Assembly (NCBI GenBank): GCA_030524105.1
Contig: JAUNHE010000007.1
Coordinates: forward strand, 1-64,000
DNA from: Rothia sp. (in: high G+C Gram-positive bacteria)
Lineage (GTDB): Bacteria > Actinomycetota > Actinomycetes > Actinomycetales > Micrococcaceae
Reading direction: 5' to 3'
DNA length: 64,000 nt
Positions within the stretch are counted from its first letter, which is position 1. Every line of letters begins with the position of its first letter. The notes below the pieces were generated by a model, which saw only the letters and a list, made by a program, of their open reading frames with translations, had not been told where the DNA came from and did not search any database. The position numbers and the translations under genes are program-made. This document shows positions 36,617 to 46,170 of the stretch, in pieces.

Positions 36617-36631
36617 TAAGAAAGGGCAGGT

Positions 36632-37435
36632 ATGTTAAAGAAATTAAGTGCTGTCGTAGCTGTGGGATTGGTTTTGGCCTCTTCTGCCTGTTCGGCTTCC
36701 AACAGTCAGCGGGTGGATATGCTTGCGGTTGAAGAAGCTGCGGCACAGGCTGCGGAAGTTAAGGACGGGGTTAAGCCGGCAGTAGATTGTGCCGGTGATT
36801 CTGTTGAGGTTGGCTCGGATAAGACACTTCACTGTGATATCACCTACCCGGGGGATGCCTCGCCGCGGTTAGGGGAAATCTCTCTTGGTTCTGCTTCTGA
36901 AGCTGGTTATGAGGTGACTGTTCAGTCCCTGCCAGCCTACCTACCTGCTGCCCAGGAGCAAAGTAGCCTAACAGTTGAGCAGGCAGCTCAGTTGGTTCGC
37001 CAGCAACTTAGCCGGCAACTGGACGCGGAGCCGCAGCAGGTGCAGTGTTTTGGGGAACTGCCGCTAGCTCCGGCCAGTTCTGTGGGCTGTTCAGTCGAGT
37101 TTGCCAACGATCAGCAGTCACGTGCCGTTAACCTGTCGGTAGGTGCTGGCGCCCGCGTCTCGGATGTGACGGTTAAGCTTAGTCCGGACAGCAAGGAGCG
37201 CCCCTTGCGGGAAAAGTCGGCAGATTTTGCTGCCGTGCTGGCCGGTTCGCTGGAGGATCAATTGGGTCTGCTGCCGCAGGTTACTTGTGCAGGTGACTTT
37301 GTTGATCTAAGTGCTGACCAGCAGGTATCTTGCACTTTGCTTGATCCTAAGACCGGTAAAGACCGTGCGGTGACGGCTACTTTACAGGAGGTTGCTGGCT
37401 TCTCTTACCGGGTGCAGGTTAGTGTGGCTGGCTAA
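36632..37435 (+). CDS. lipoprotein-like protein with three DUF4333-like repeats
   Basis: 267 aa. The signal peptide ends at SSAC (Cys at about 20; the lipobox is weak, with Ser at -3). Three repeats follow (about 50-100, 110-180, 200-267), each with two Cys 11-14 residues apart in the pattern V-x-C...C-x-[VIL], as in DUF4333. The ATG is 16 bases after the EssC-like gene with AAAGGGCAGG before it, so it belongs to the secretion operon. It probably works at the outer membrane face; the exact role is unknown. Confidence 0.75.
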   Translation: MLKKLSAVVAVGLVLASSACSASNSQRVDMLAVEEAAAQAAEVKDGVKPAVDCAGDSVEVGSDKTLHCDITYPGDASPRLGEISLGSASEAGYEVTVQSLPAYLPAAQEQSSLTVEQAAQLVRQQLSRQLDAEPQQVQCFGELPLAPASSVGCSVEFANDQQSRAVNLSVGAGARVSDVTVKLSPDSKERPLREKSADFAAVLAGSLEDQLGLLPQVTCAGDFVDLSADQQVSCTLLDPKTGKDRAVTATLQEVAGFSYRVQVSVAG

Positions 37436-37602
37436 AAATGCTGGCAGGATTTAGGCCTTAGACCGGGAATTATGCCCACTTATATGCCTACGTTGGCCGG
37501 CTGGCTCCGCCCCTTTTGTAGCTCTGATATACAGGGCAGCTATCGTTGTAGCCTAGCTAAGGCAGCCTAGAATCACTTTTGACCTAAAGGAAGAAACCTC
37601 AT

Positions 37603-38388
37603 ATGAATAGCTCGCATACATCACGCCTGACGGCCATGACATCTCTTGCTGTCCTAACGATTGGTCTTTTGAGCGGTTGCAGCTGCGATTGCAAGGATTC
37701 TCAGGAAAATCAGGGTGGGGCAGCGGTCTCAGCTCCGGCTTCAGAGCAGCCGAGCCAGGCCAGCGAGCAAGCTAACGTGGAGCCGGCCCAGAGCGAAACA
37801 CCGGCTCCACCTCAAGAGCAGCAGCCGGCTCCTGCGGCAGTAGTCCCGGAGGGGTACCAGAGCGTTACCGCTGCTAAAAACCGACTATCTTTTGCCGTTC
37901 CTCAGGGATGGGTTCCGGTAGGGGCAGATATCTTTGACGGTGGTGAAGAAGGAGCCCGGGCATACCTGCAAGGAGTTTCCGAGCAGGTTGGTGTGGATGC
38001 TGAGGCCCTGCTGCAGCAGATGCAAAAACTAGACCTCATGGTTTTAGCAGGAGCACCGGATGAGAACGGCTTCTCCAACAATATTAATGTTGCCGCCGAG
38101 ACCGCCCAGGCAGAGACGCTACCCTCCGAGGAGGTTATGCGGCAGATGACTGAACGCTTTGGTGCTATTCCCGGTGCCTACAGGACGCTACAGACGCCCT
38201 TAGGTGAGGCTGCCGAGATGACCTATACCCAGGAGTCTGAAGGACCCACTGCCCACGGCACCTTCATTATTGTTCCTGCAGCTGATGCTGGAGGCTTTAC
38301 GGCCATCACCGTTTCTGCCGGTACACCGGAGGCTTCGGCAGAATACGCCAAAGTTATTGAGGAATCTATCAGCCTTGTAGCTGAGTAA
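37603..38388 (+). CDS. secreted lipoprotein, LpqN/Mog1-like fold suspected
   Basis: 261 aa. Signal peptide with lipobox LLSGC, followed by a second Cys pair (SCDCK), a Gln/Pro/Ala-rich linker and a C-terminal domain (about 85-261) starting NRLSFAVPQGWVPV. The FAVPxGW opening and length resemble the Mog1/PsbP-like lipoproteins (LpqN type) of actinobacteria. AAAGGAAG precedes the start. It lies 168 bases after the secretion operon; membership in that operon is uncertain. Confidence 0.7.
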   Translation: MNSSHTSRLTAMTSLAVLTIGLLSGCSCDCKDSQENQGGAAVSAPASEQPSQASEQANVEPAQSETPAPPQEQQPAPAAVVPEGYQSVTAAKNRLSFAVPQGWVPVGADIFDGGEEGARAYLQGVSEQVGVDAEALLQQMQKLDLMVLAGAPDENGFSNNINVAAETAQAETLPSEEVMRQMTERFGAIPGAYRTLQTPLGEAAEMTYTQESEGPTAHGTFIIVPAADAGGFTAITVSAGTPEASAEYAKVIEESISLVAE

Positions 38389-38412
38389 GGCCGGTCTTTT
38401 TAAACCGGATTA

Positions 38413-39951
38413 CTAGTCCTTGGCTTTGCTGGCCTTTGCTGAGGCAGCTTGTTCCTCCCAAAATTGCCGGCTACAGACTTGGTCGCTGCCGTCCCAGGCT
38501 GCCAGGTTTTTGATTTCTGGCATGTCAGAAGCCTTAAAAATGGGCTCTAAGCCGGCCTTGCGCTGTACCTCATAGTTTCGTAAGAGTTTAAGCACCTGGG
38601 GCATGAGGAGCGAGACTGCAAACAGGTTAACAACCACCATGCCGGCATTGAGTAGGTCTGCCAGGTTCCAGACCAGGTCGAGGGAAGCAATGGCGCCAAG
38701 AAAGACAAAGGCTAAAACCGTGCAGCGGAAAATAAACATAGTGAGTTTATTTTCCGATACAAAACGCACATTAGACTCCCCGTAGTAGTAGTTACCCACG
38801 ATGGAGGAGAAGGCAAACAGTGCGATGGCAACCGTCAAGAAGTGAATAGACCAGCCACCTAGCTGCTGTGAAAGAGCAGACTGGGTTAGTGAGGCTCCTT
38901 GGGCTTCTTCACCAAAGCTAGGGTTAGAGAGCAGGACAATAAAGGCAGTAATGGAGCAGACCAACCAGGTGTCAAAGTAGACGCCAAGAGCCTGCACAAA
39001 ACCCTGCTTAGCCGGGTGGGAGATGGTAGCCGTAGCTCCAGCGTTGGGGGCAGTGCCGATACCGGCTTCGTTAGAAAGCAAACCGCGGCGCATACCCCAG
39101 GACAGGGCCGCTCCCATGCCACCAGAGACAAACTCTTCGATGCCAAAGGCACCTTTGACAATCATGGCAAACATGTGCGGGATCTGGTCTAGATTGAGGG
39201 CAACCACCAGCACACCCAAGAAAAGATAGATCAGGGCCATAACAGGAACCATTAGCTCGGTAACCGAGGAAATAACCCGAATGCCTCCAAAAATGATCAG
39301 ACCTGTTAGTAGCATAACCACAAGGCCAATAAGAATCCGGGTCCCCATGCCCTCACCCGCGCTGATGCTGATACCCAGAGAGTTTGTTGTGGCGTCCACA
39401 ATAGAATTTGTTTGAACCGCGACGAAAACAAAAGCGTAGGTGACAACAATAAAAACAACAAATATTAAACCTAGCCAGCGGGCGTTAAGGCCGCGTTGCA
39501 TGTAGTAGGCTGGCCCGCCGATGTAGGAATCTTTACCCTTTTGTTTATAAAGCTGGCCCAGCAGGGACTCTGCAAAAGCTGAGGCGGCTCCGAGACCGGC
39601 AATAAACCACATCCAAAAAACGGCTCCCGGACCGCCCATGCTAATAGCCAAGGAAACACCGGCGATATTGCCGGTTCCTACTCGGGAGGCAGCCGAAACG
39701 GTAAAGGCCCTAAAAGAAGAGATGCCTTTACGGCCGTCAGCTTCTTGGCCAGAGGGCTCAACAATGGCTCGGAACATCTCTTTGATGAGGCGGAACTGAA
39801 CACCGCGTGTCAAAACTGTGATGATTAGGCCGACGGCCACTAAGAGATAAAAAAGCCAAGACCAGACCGCGTTAGAGGTAGCGAGCACTAGCTCCGCTAA
39901 GACTGCGGTAGATTCATTGATGCTGTTTACAGCATTAATAAAAGCATCCAT
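38413..39951 (-). CDS. AGCS-family alanine/glycine:cation symporter
   Basis: 512 aa with about ten membrane helices. The family signatures FTVSAASRVGTGNIAGVSLA and GGPGAVFWMWFIAGLGAAS are clear. It would take up alanine or glycine with sodium. ATG 39951 is preceded by AAGGAGC. The C-terminal tail (EEQAASAKASKAKD) is charged. It stands alone, convergent with the lipoprotein gene at 37603 with 24 bases between. Confidence 0.93.
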   Translation of the reverse strand: MDAFINAVNSINESTAVLAELVLATSNAVWSWLFYLLVAVGLIITVLTRGVQFRLIKEMFRAIVEPSGQEADGRKGISSFRAFTVSAASRVGTGNIAGVSLAISMGGPGAVFWMWFIAGLGAASAFAESLLGQLYKQKGKDSYIGGPAYYMQRGLNARWLGLIFVVFIVVTYAFVFVAVQTNSIVDATTNSLGISISAGEGMGTRILIGLVVMLLTGLIIFGGIRVISSVTELMVPVMALIYLFLGVLVVALNLDQIPHMFAMIVKGAFGIEEFVSGGMGAALSWGMRRGLLSNEAGIGTAPNAGATATISHPAKQGFVQALGVYFDTWLVCSITAFIVLLSNPSFGEEAQGASLTQSALSQQLGGWSIHFLTVAIALFAFSSIVGNYYYGESNVRFVSENKLTMFIFRCTVLAFVFLGAIASLDLVWNLADLLNAGMVVVNLFAVSLLMPQVLKLLRNYEVQRKAGLEPIFKASDMPEIKNLAAWDGSDQVCSRQFWEEQAASAKASKAKD

Positions 39952-40095
39952 TCTGCTCCTTACAATATAAAAGAGCAGGGACCACCCCTGGAACTCTTTA
40001 TAGTGGTTTTCTGTGGGGGAGTAGCGCCGTCAAGCTCTGTAAAGAAGCCTAAACCCAAAAGGTTTCCAGTCTGTAAACAGACACGCGGGAGCAAA

Positions 40096-41268
40096 CTAGG
40101 TTCCGGCAGCTAGGGGGGCAAAAAATTTTAGGTCGCGCCCCAAATGGTCTAGGCCACGTCCCAAACCTAGTGTCCATACCGAGGAGCGGTGACCGCCCAC
40201 CGCTATGGTTTCTAGCAGCAAAGAGGTTGGCTGGCGCACCTGACGAGAGAAAGTTTCTGTATCTTCCATAGCCAGAGGGTCATCCCTGCTGGCATAAAAA
40301 TAGATGTTGACCTCTGGCAGGTCAGCAGCTACCCGCTGGTCCAGCAGGTAGCGGGCATCCTGCTGGTCATTCCACTGCTGACCGCTAGAATAGTGGGGCC
40401 TAAAATAACCGGACTGATTAAGGGCCGCCCCAAAAAAGTGTGGGTGGCGCACCGTAATCATGCTGGCACACCAGCCCCCGGCAGAAAAACCGCTGGTTGC
40501 CCAGGCCTGCCGGTTGTTGATAGTCCTGAGGTTTTGCTTAAGCCAGGGGAGTAGATCCTGAATAAGATAGGTTTCTGTTTTGGGCGGCTTAGCTCCTAGG
40601 CTGCCGTCGACGCATTCGCTGTCCCTGTTGCCCGGTAGCACATCAGCAACAGCCACAATGGCTTCTTGCATGCGGCCGGCAGCTACCCGCTCACGGATCT
40701 TGCCACCGATGTCTAACTCCTGCTTATAGGACTGTATACTGCCCGGAAAGCCGGTGAAGGCAAGGATTACCGGGAAAAAACGATCTTTTTCCGTAAAATA
40801 AGCTGGTGGTAACCAGAGCAAAACCTGATGATCTTCTGCGCTCTTTTGGCCGCTTACATCGACGGTGAGGTAAGCACCCCGAGACTTATCCCCCGGCAAC
40901 TGCGAGCTCAACTCGGGGGTAGAGAGCAGCTGCTCCTGAAGCTCAGAAGCCTGGTGACGCTGGGCCTGCACCGATTCCCCAGACCAGAACGATAACTGGC
41001 GATCCCCGTAAACCTCGCTCGTTAAACTCTGCTCCTGCGGGTCACTTAAGAGGGCGTCCCAAGAGGGGTACCAATGATTCTGGGCATTCAGTACGGCAGC
41101 AACGGCCAGCAAACTTAAGACTAGGGTCAGCACTAGGGCCAGCGCCTGCAAGACGTACTTACTGACCCCTCGCTTCCACAGGCGTGGCACAAGCAGAACA
41201 GTGAGGAGAAAACACAAAACAGCCAGCGTGATCGTAAGAGTCAAAAAACTGGCACTCGTGGGATTCAC
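40096..41268 (-). CDS. membrane-anchored esterase of the esterase D/antigen 85 type
   Basis: 390 aa. Two membrane helices (about 7-27 and 38-60) precede an extracellular alpha/beta hydrolase (about 115-385). Nucleophile Ser in GFSAGGWC, Asp in YASRDDPL and His in GGHRSSVW form the likely triad; the fold resembles PF00756, which includes mycolyltransferases and esterase D. The substrate is unknown. The GTG start at 41268 is divergent from lysX with about 90 bases between, so a shared control region for two envelope-modifying genes is possible. Confidence 0.82.
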   Translation of the reverse strand: MNPTSASFLTLTITLAVLCFLLTVLLVPRLWKRGVSKYVLQALALVLTLVLSLLAVAAVLNAQNHWYPSWDALLSDPQEQSLTSEVYGDRQLSFWSGESVQAQRHQASELQEQLLSTPELSSQLPGDKSRGAYLTVDVSGQKSAEDHQVLLWLPPAYFTEKDRFFPVILAFTGFPGSIQSYKQELDIGGKIRERVAAGRMQEAIVAVADVLPGNRDSECVDGSLGAKPPKTETYLIQDLLPWLKQNLRTINNRQAWATSGFSAGGWCASMITVRHPHFFGAALNQSGYFRPHYSSGQQWNDQQDARYLLDQRVAADLPEVNIYFYASRDDPLAMEDTETFSRQVRQPTSLLLETIAVGGHRSSVWTLGLGRGLDHLGRDLKFFAPLAAGT

Positions 41269-41365
41269 ATCAAGAACTTTCTAGCAGTAGTCTAAGCATA
41301 GGATAAACAGTCACAACCCAGAAAATATATACGGTAAAACAGTTATATCTTAGGAAGAAGTGGAT

Positions 41366-44300
41366 GTGAAGAAAAGAACAGGCAAGGCTACAAAGTTGGT
41401 TGCGGCAATAAAATCACAGGAAGACCGTATAGCCCGCTGGGTCGTTGGCATCTACTGTATTGGCTTTTTCATGGCGCTCTGTGCCTGGATCCTGGCCCCC
41501 TTCCGCAAAGGCCGCAGCCACACCTGGTGGGAACTAACCTTCAGCTATCTTAATGTACCGGTCAACCACTCCCTGGTCTCGGTTATTATTATGGCCGTCA
41601 TCAGCTCGGCCCTGCTCAGACGCCGCCGCATCGGCCTGTACGCCGTCATATTCTTCGAAGGCGCAGGCCTGCTGCTGAGCCTACCCCCGCTGGCACAAAT
41701 CTTTCTGGTACAGGATCAAAAGATATTTGCCCACCTCTACAACCCCGCCATAGATATCCTGTCCGTCATCCTTGCCCTATGCGCCATTCCCCTTCTGATC
41801 AGCATCCGCCAGGCCTTCCCCGCCCGCATGGTCCGTACCCAGTTCAAGAGCCTAAGCCTGAGCCTGGGGCTGGGCCTCCTGATATCGCTTGCCCTAGCAT
41901 TTGCCTTTGGTTTTATCCATACCGGCCAAGAAAGCAGCCAGGCCTGGACTCAAGGGCTGGCCTACGCCTTAGCCGGGTTAGGAATCCACCTCCCCCAGCT
42001 GGCAGGCAGCGGCCGGCTGATCCCGCCCTTTCAAGCGATGGTGGACCTAGCCTACGCAGCAACCCTTTTAGCCACCCTCTTCTTTATCCTTCGGGCACCT
42101 AAAAACAAAAACCAGTGGAGCCCAGAGGCTGAACTAGAACTGCGCCAACTCATCCAACAGTACGGGCAAGAAGATTCCCTGGCCTATTTTGCTACCCGAC
42201 GTGAAAAATCAGTCATCTACTCAGACGACCGTAGAGCAGCCGTAACTTTTAGGGTTGTCAACTCTGTCAGCCTGGCTTCTGCAGACCCCATCGGCGACAG
42301 ATCTTCCTGGCCTTCAGCCATCAAAAACTGGAAAGAACAGGCCAGAACCTACGGCTGGAATATCGGTGCCATCAGCATGAGTGAAGCCGGCGCTAAAGCC
42401 TTTGCTGCGGCCGGTCTATCCATTATCTACATGGGTGAAGAAGCAACCCTGGTAACAGATCACTTTAGCCTCAATAATACGTCGATCAGTAGTGTGCGTC
42501 ACGCCAAAACAAAACTCAGCAAAGAAGGATACCGCCTAGTTCTTCATCGTCAGAAAGAGCTCAGCCCTGACCAGCTTAAAGAACTGAGTCAGGCTGCCCA
42601 AGACTGGCGGCAGGGCCAGGTGGAACGTGGTTTTAGCATGGCTCTTAATCGCCAGCTAGATCCGGCAGACGGAAACATTCTCTTGGCCTCTGCCTATAAT
42701 CCGACAGGTCAGCTGGTAGGTTTGCTCTCCTTTGTGCCCTGGGGCAAAAGCGGTATCTCGCTGGATCTCATGCGGCGCTCGCCGCAGGCTCCCAACGGCA
42801 CCGTTGAGTTTATGATTGCCAGCCTGATGGAGCAGGCCCAAGAATGGGGGATCAAAAAGGTGTCCCTCAACTTTGCTATGTTCCGCAGAACTTTTGTGGA
42901 GGCGGATCACTTTGGAGCAAGCCCCTGGACCAAGCTTGCTGCCTCCACCTTGGGCTTCTTTGATCGCTATTTGCAGTTAGAGCGGCTCTACCGCTTTAAC
43001 CAAAAGTTTGATCCGCTCTGGACTCCCCGTTACCTGGCGGCAGAATCTATTTTTACTCTGGCCCAAGTGGCTCTGGCCGGCGGTGTTGCAGAGGGTTTCT
43101 TGCCCGACTGGCCCTTTAAAAAAGAAGAAGTGCCCGGGCAGATCGGCTGGGAGATGCTGGAGAAAATAGAAGAGCTGGAGCGTAAGGGGGAAGAAGTTCG
43201 GCTCGATTACGCCTATAGCGACCAAACTCGCCACCGTATCCGCCACCTTAAGCTGCTGCGGCAGGCCGGCATGGACCCTTATCCGCCTGGCTTATCGGCC
43301 CAGTACACGACCGGGCAGTTAGCTCAATTCTTAGCGGGAGAGCAAACTGTAGCCTCCGACGAGCAGCTGACCGTTTGGGGGCGGGTACGCAGTATTCGCA
43401 GGCATGGGTCGGTCATATTTTTGGATTTGCTGGATGCTGGAGACCGGGCTCAGGTGATCTTTGAACGTTCTGCTTTCGCAGGGCAGCAGGAAGCTTTTGA
43501 CCTGCTGGATCAGGCAGTTGATAGCGCAGATATCCTGGTGGTTACTGGCCGCCTGGGTTACTCCCGCACAGGAACTGCCTCCCTGCTAGCTAGTGGTTGG
43601 AGCATGGCTGCAAAATCTTTGCAAGCCTTGCCCTTTGAGCGTTTTACCGATCCTGAAGCCAGGTTAAGGCGTCGTTCAACGGACTTGATTGTTAATCCCA
43701 AGCAGCGTGACTACCTCAGTATTCGAACAGATATTGTAGGCTCCTTGCGCAGAACCCTAGCCGGTGAAGGGTTTACTGAGGTTGAGACCCCTATTCTTAA
43801 TCCCATTCACGGTGGCGCAAGTGCTAGACCCTTTAAAACCTTTATTAATGCTTATGGGGCCGATCTTTACCTGAGGATAGCGCCCGAGCTTTACCTCAAA
43901 AGGCTGGTTATTGGGGGTATGGGGGCCGTTTATGAGCTGGGGAGAAACTTTCGTAATGAAGGTGCGGATGCAACCCATAATCCGGAGTTTACGGTGCTGG
44001 AAGCCTATCAACCTTTTGCCGACTATCACAGCATGCGCCAGTTGACCGAGCGTCTTATCAAAGATGCGGCTCGGCAGGTTTTTGGGGCAGAGCAGTTGCC
44101 CTTGCGAAAGAAGAATTCTGACCGGGGGCAGCTGCAGAGTATTAGCGGTCCTTGGCCTGTCAAGACGGTTTCTGCTGCCTTAAGTGAGGCCTTGGGCCAG
44201 CAGGTGAGCCTGCAAACTGATTTTGAAACCTTGCTTTACCTGGCTCGCCAGCAGGGAATTCATGTGCGTGACGACATGGGCCCGGGCGCCATTTTAGAGG

Positions 44301-44695
44301 AACTCTACAGTGAATTAGTTGAGGAAAAAACTATTTTTCCCACCTTCTATACGGATTTTCCTGTTGAAACGTCGCCTTTAGCTGCCCCACATCGGTCGGT
44401 CCCGGGCCTTGCTGAACGCTGGGATCTGGTCATTAACGGCATGGAGGTGGGCACAGCCTACTCTGAGATGGCAGATCCATTGGAACAGCGGCGTCGTTTA
44501 ACGGAGCAGTCGCTTAAGGCTGCTGCCGGGGATCCAGAGGCCATGGAACTAGACCAAGACTTTCTTTATGCCCTGGAGACCGGTCTTCCGCCGACAGGTG
44601 GCTTGGGTATTGGTATTGATAGGCTGGTCATGCTGATGACGGGCAGCCAGATTCGCAGTGTTTTAACCTTTCCCTTTGTTAAGCCCAGCTCCTAG
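41366..44695 (+). CDS. lysX: LysX: lysyl-phosphatidylglycerol synthase fused to lysyl-tRNA synthetase
   Basis: About 1109 aa. N-terminal membrane region with about seven helices (30-260), then the cytosolic MprF-type lysyltransferase domain (DUF2156, about 265-570). The C-terminal class II lysyl-tRNA synthetase (about 610-1109) has an OB-fold (VWGRVRSIRRHGSVIFLDL) and the catalytic motifs FTEVETPILNPIHGGA, RNFRNEGADATHNPEFT and GGLGIGIDRLVML. It charges tRNA-Lys and adds lysine to phosphatidylglycerol, lowering surface charge and giving resistance to cationic peptides. The AGGA at 41352 fits GTG 41366 better than GTG 41360. Its stop overlaps convergent nhaA inside CTAG. Confidence 0.94.
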   Translation: MKKRTGKATKLVAAIKSQEDRIARWVVGIYCIGFFMALCAWILAPFRKGRSHTWWELTFSYLNVPVNHSLVSVIIMAVISSALLRRRRIGLYAVIFFEGAGLLLSLPPLAQIFLVQDQKIFAHLYNPAIDILSVILALCAIPLLISIRQAFPARMVRTQFKSLSLSLGLGLLISLALAFAFGFIHTGQESSQAWTQGLAYALAGLGIHLPQLAGSGRLIPPFQAMVDLAYAATLLATLFFILRAPKNKNQWSPEAELELRQLIQQYGQEDSLAYFATRREKSVIYSDDRRAAVTFRVVNSVSLASADPIGDRSSWPSAIKNWKEQARTYGWNIGAISMSEAGAKAFAAAGLSIIYMGEEATLVTDHFSLNNTSISSVRHAKTKLSKEGYRLVLHRQKELSPDQLKELSQAAQDWRQGQVERGFSMALNRQLDPADGNILLASAYNPTGQLVGLLSFVPWGKSGISLDLMRRSPQAPNGTVEFMIASLMEQAQEWGIKKVSLNFAMFRRTFVEADHFGASPWTKLAASTLGFFDRYLQLERLYRFNQKFDPLWTPRYLAAESIFTLAQVALAGGVAEGFLPDWPFKKEEVPGQIGWEMLEKIEELERKGEEVRLDYAYSDQTRHRIRHLKLLRQAGMDPYPPGLSAQYTTGQLAQFLAGEQTVASDEQLTVWGRVRSIRRHGSVIFLDLLDAGDRAQVIFERSAFAGQQEAFDLLDQAVDSADILVVTGRLGYSRTGTASLLASGWSMAAKSLQALPFERFTDPEARLRRRSTDLIVNPKQRDYLSIRTDIVGSLRRTLAGEGFTEVETPILNPIHGGASARPFKTFINAYGADLYLRIAPELYLKRLVIGGMGAVYELGRNFRNEGADATHNPEFTVLEAYQPFADYHSMRQLTERLIKDAARQVFGAEQLPLRKKNSDRGQLQSISGPWPVKTVSAALSEALGQQVSLQTDFETLLYLARQQGIHVRDDMGPGAILEELYSELVEEKTIFPTFYTDFPVETSPLAAPHRSVPGLAERWDLVINGMEVGTAYSEMADPLEQRRRLTEQSLKAAAGDPEAMELDQDFLYALETGLPPTGGLGIGIDRLVMLMTGSQIRSVLTFPFVKPSS

Positions 44696-46074
44696 ATATT
44701 CCATTCAGGGTCTGGGGCTTTACCGGAGTCGTCGCTGAAGACGTCTGGGATGCCGTCTGCGTTAGCATCCAGCTGCTCTTTAACCCTAATGTTTTTATAG
44801 TGTTTATTGCGCAGGGTTAGCAGGACTGCTCCGATGCTGGCAGAGAGAATAGACCCAAGAAGAATAGCGATCTTGGCGTCTTCGGTGTGGGCTGAACCCG
44901 AGCTAAAAGACAGCTCGGCGACCAGCAGGGAGACCGTGAAGCCGATACCGCCGGTTACGGCCATAGAGATAACGTCTACCCATTTAATATCTGGGTCTAG
45001 GTTGGCCTGGCGTAGGCGAGTAATCAGCCAGGTGGTTAAGGTGATGCCCAGGGTCTTACCAAGAACCAGGCCAAAGATGATTCCCAGGGCAACGGAGTCT
45101 GCTAAGGCGCGACTTAGCCCCTGCCAGCCGCCCAGGTAGACCCCGGCAGAGAAGAAGGCAAAAATAGGAACGCAGATCCAGGTTGAGAGCGGGCGTAGGC
45201 GGTGTTCCAGGACCTCCGCTAAGCCGGCAGCAGCGTCTGCCGCCCGGGATCTCTTGGTGTAACGAACCGGTACACAGAAGCCAAGAATAACGCCGGAAAT
45301 GGTGGCGTGGATACCTGATTCAAGGAAAAGAGCCCAGGTGATGATTCCCAGCGGGAGCAGAATAAGCCAGGCCGCCCATTTTTTGAGGTGAAAGAAGGTT
45401 TCGTAGCGGTGGCTAATCCATAAGAAAGCCAGAATGGGTAGGGCAGAAAGGATCAGGTAGGTGGGTTTAAAGCCGCTGGTGTAAAAAAAGGCAATAATAA
45501 AGATGGCGATGAGGTCATCGACAACGGCTAGGGTCAGCAGGAAGGTGCGTAGTGCTGAGGGCAGGTAGGGGCCAACCGCGGTAATAACGGCCACTGCAAA
45601 GGCAATATCGGTGGCAGTGGGAATAGCCCAACCATGGACAGCTGTTGGGCTAGAAAAATTGAAGGCATAAAAAATGATAGCTGGCATAGCGACCCCGCCA
45701 AAGGCCGCGGCGACGGGCACAATGGCCCGGCTGGGGTCGCGGAGGTCTCCGATCACAAATTCTTTTTTAAGTTCTAGGCCTGTGAGAAAGAAAAATACGA
45801 CCAGGAGGCCATCGGCTGCCCACTCGTTGACCGGCATCAGTAAGTGGTGAAAGGCTGCTAGCTCAAAACCTAGCTGGCTGTCCCGGACAGAGAAATAGAG
45901 ATCTGAAGCAGCCGTGTTAGAGAGCAGAATAGCCAGTAGGGTTGCAGCAAGCAGAATAAAGCCACCCAGGGATTCCTTGCGCAGTATCTCTGAGATCCGG
46001 CTTGACTCTGCATAGCTGCCGCGGGATAGAACAGTATTTTCTGGCTCGGTATGGGGCTTGTGAAGCTCGGGCAC
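44692..46074 (-). CDS. nhaA: NhaA Na+/H+ antiporter with calcium-loop-like tail (copy 1)
   Basis: 460 aa, NhaA family with about twelve membrane helices. [21 protein letters not shown] and the paired acidic residues in LAVVDDLIAIF (the cation site) are present. The C-terminal extension carries [14 protein letters not shown], a D-x-N-x-D-G-x-x-D calcium-binding-type loop, after the last helix. It exports sodium in exchange for protons. GTG start with GGAGG seven bases upstream. It lies 96 bases behind a second nhaA with the same tail. The two are clear duplicates that have since diverged. Confidence 0.93.
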   Translation of the reverse strand: MPELHKPHTEPENTVLSRGSYAESSRISEILRKESLGGFILLAATLLAILLSNTAASDLYFSVRDSQLGFELAAFHHLLMPVNEWAADGLLVVFFFLTGLELKKEFVIGDLRDPSRAIVPVAAAFGGVAMPAIIFYAFNFSSPTAVHGWAIPTATDIAFAVAVITAVGPYLPSALRTFLLTLAVVDDLIAIFIIAFFYTSGFKPTYLILSALPILAFLWISHRYETFFHLKKWAAWLILLPLGIITWALFLESGIHATISGVILGFCVPVRYTKRSRAADAAAGLAEVLEHRLRPLSTWICVPIFAFFSAGVYLGGWQGLSRALADSVALGIIFGLVLGKTLGITLTTWLITRLRQANLDPDIKWVDVISMAVTGGIGFTVSLLVAELSFSSGSAHTEDAKIAILLGSILSASIGAVLLTLRNKHYKNIRVKEQLDANADGIPDVFSDDSGKAPDPEWNI

Positions 46075-46170
46075 GCTGGATCCTCCCGACGTTGGTCTAA
46101 GTACTTCTTGCTGTAGCAGTAGTCGAATAGGAGCAAGTATACTCCCTTGGGCCGGCCTCTTAAGTTTGGG

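Noticed and set aside
39952-40095. Possible riboswitch before the AGCS symporter
   Set aside because: A glycine riboswitch would fit the gene, but I could not see its conserved core in this short stretch.
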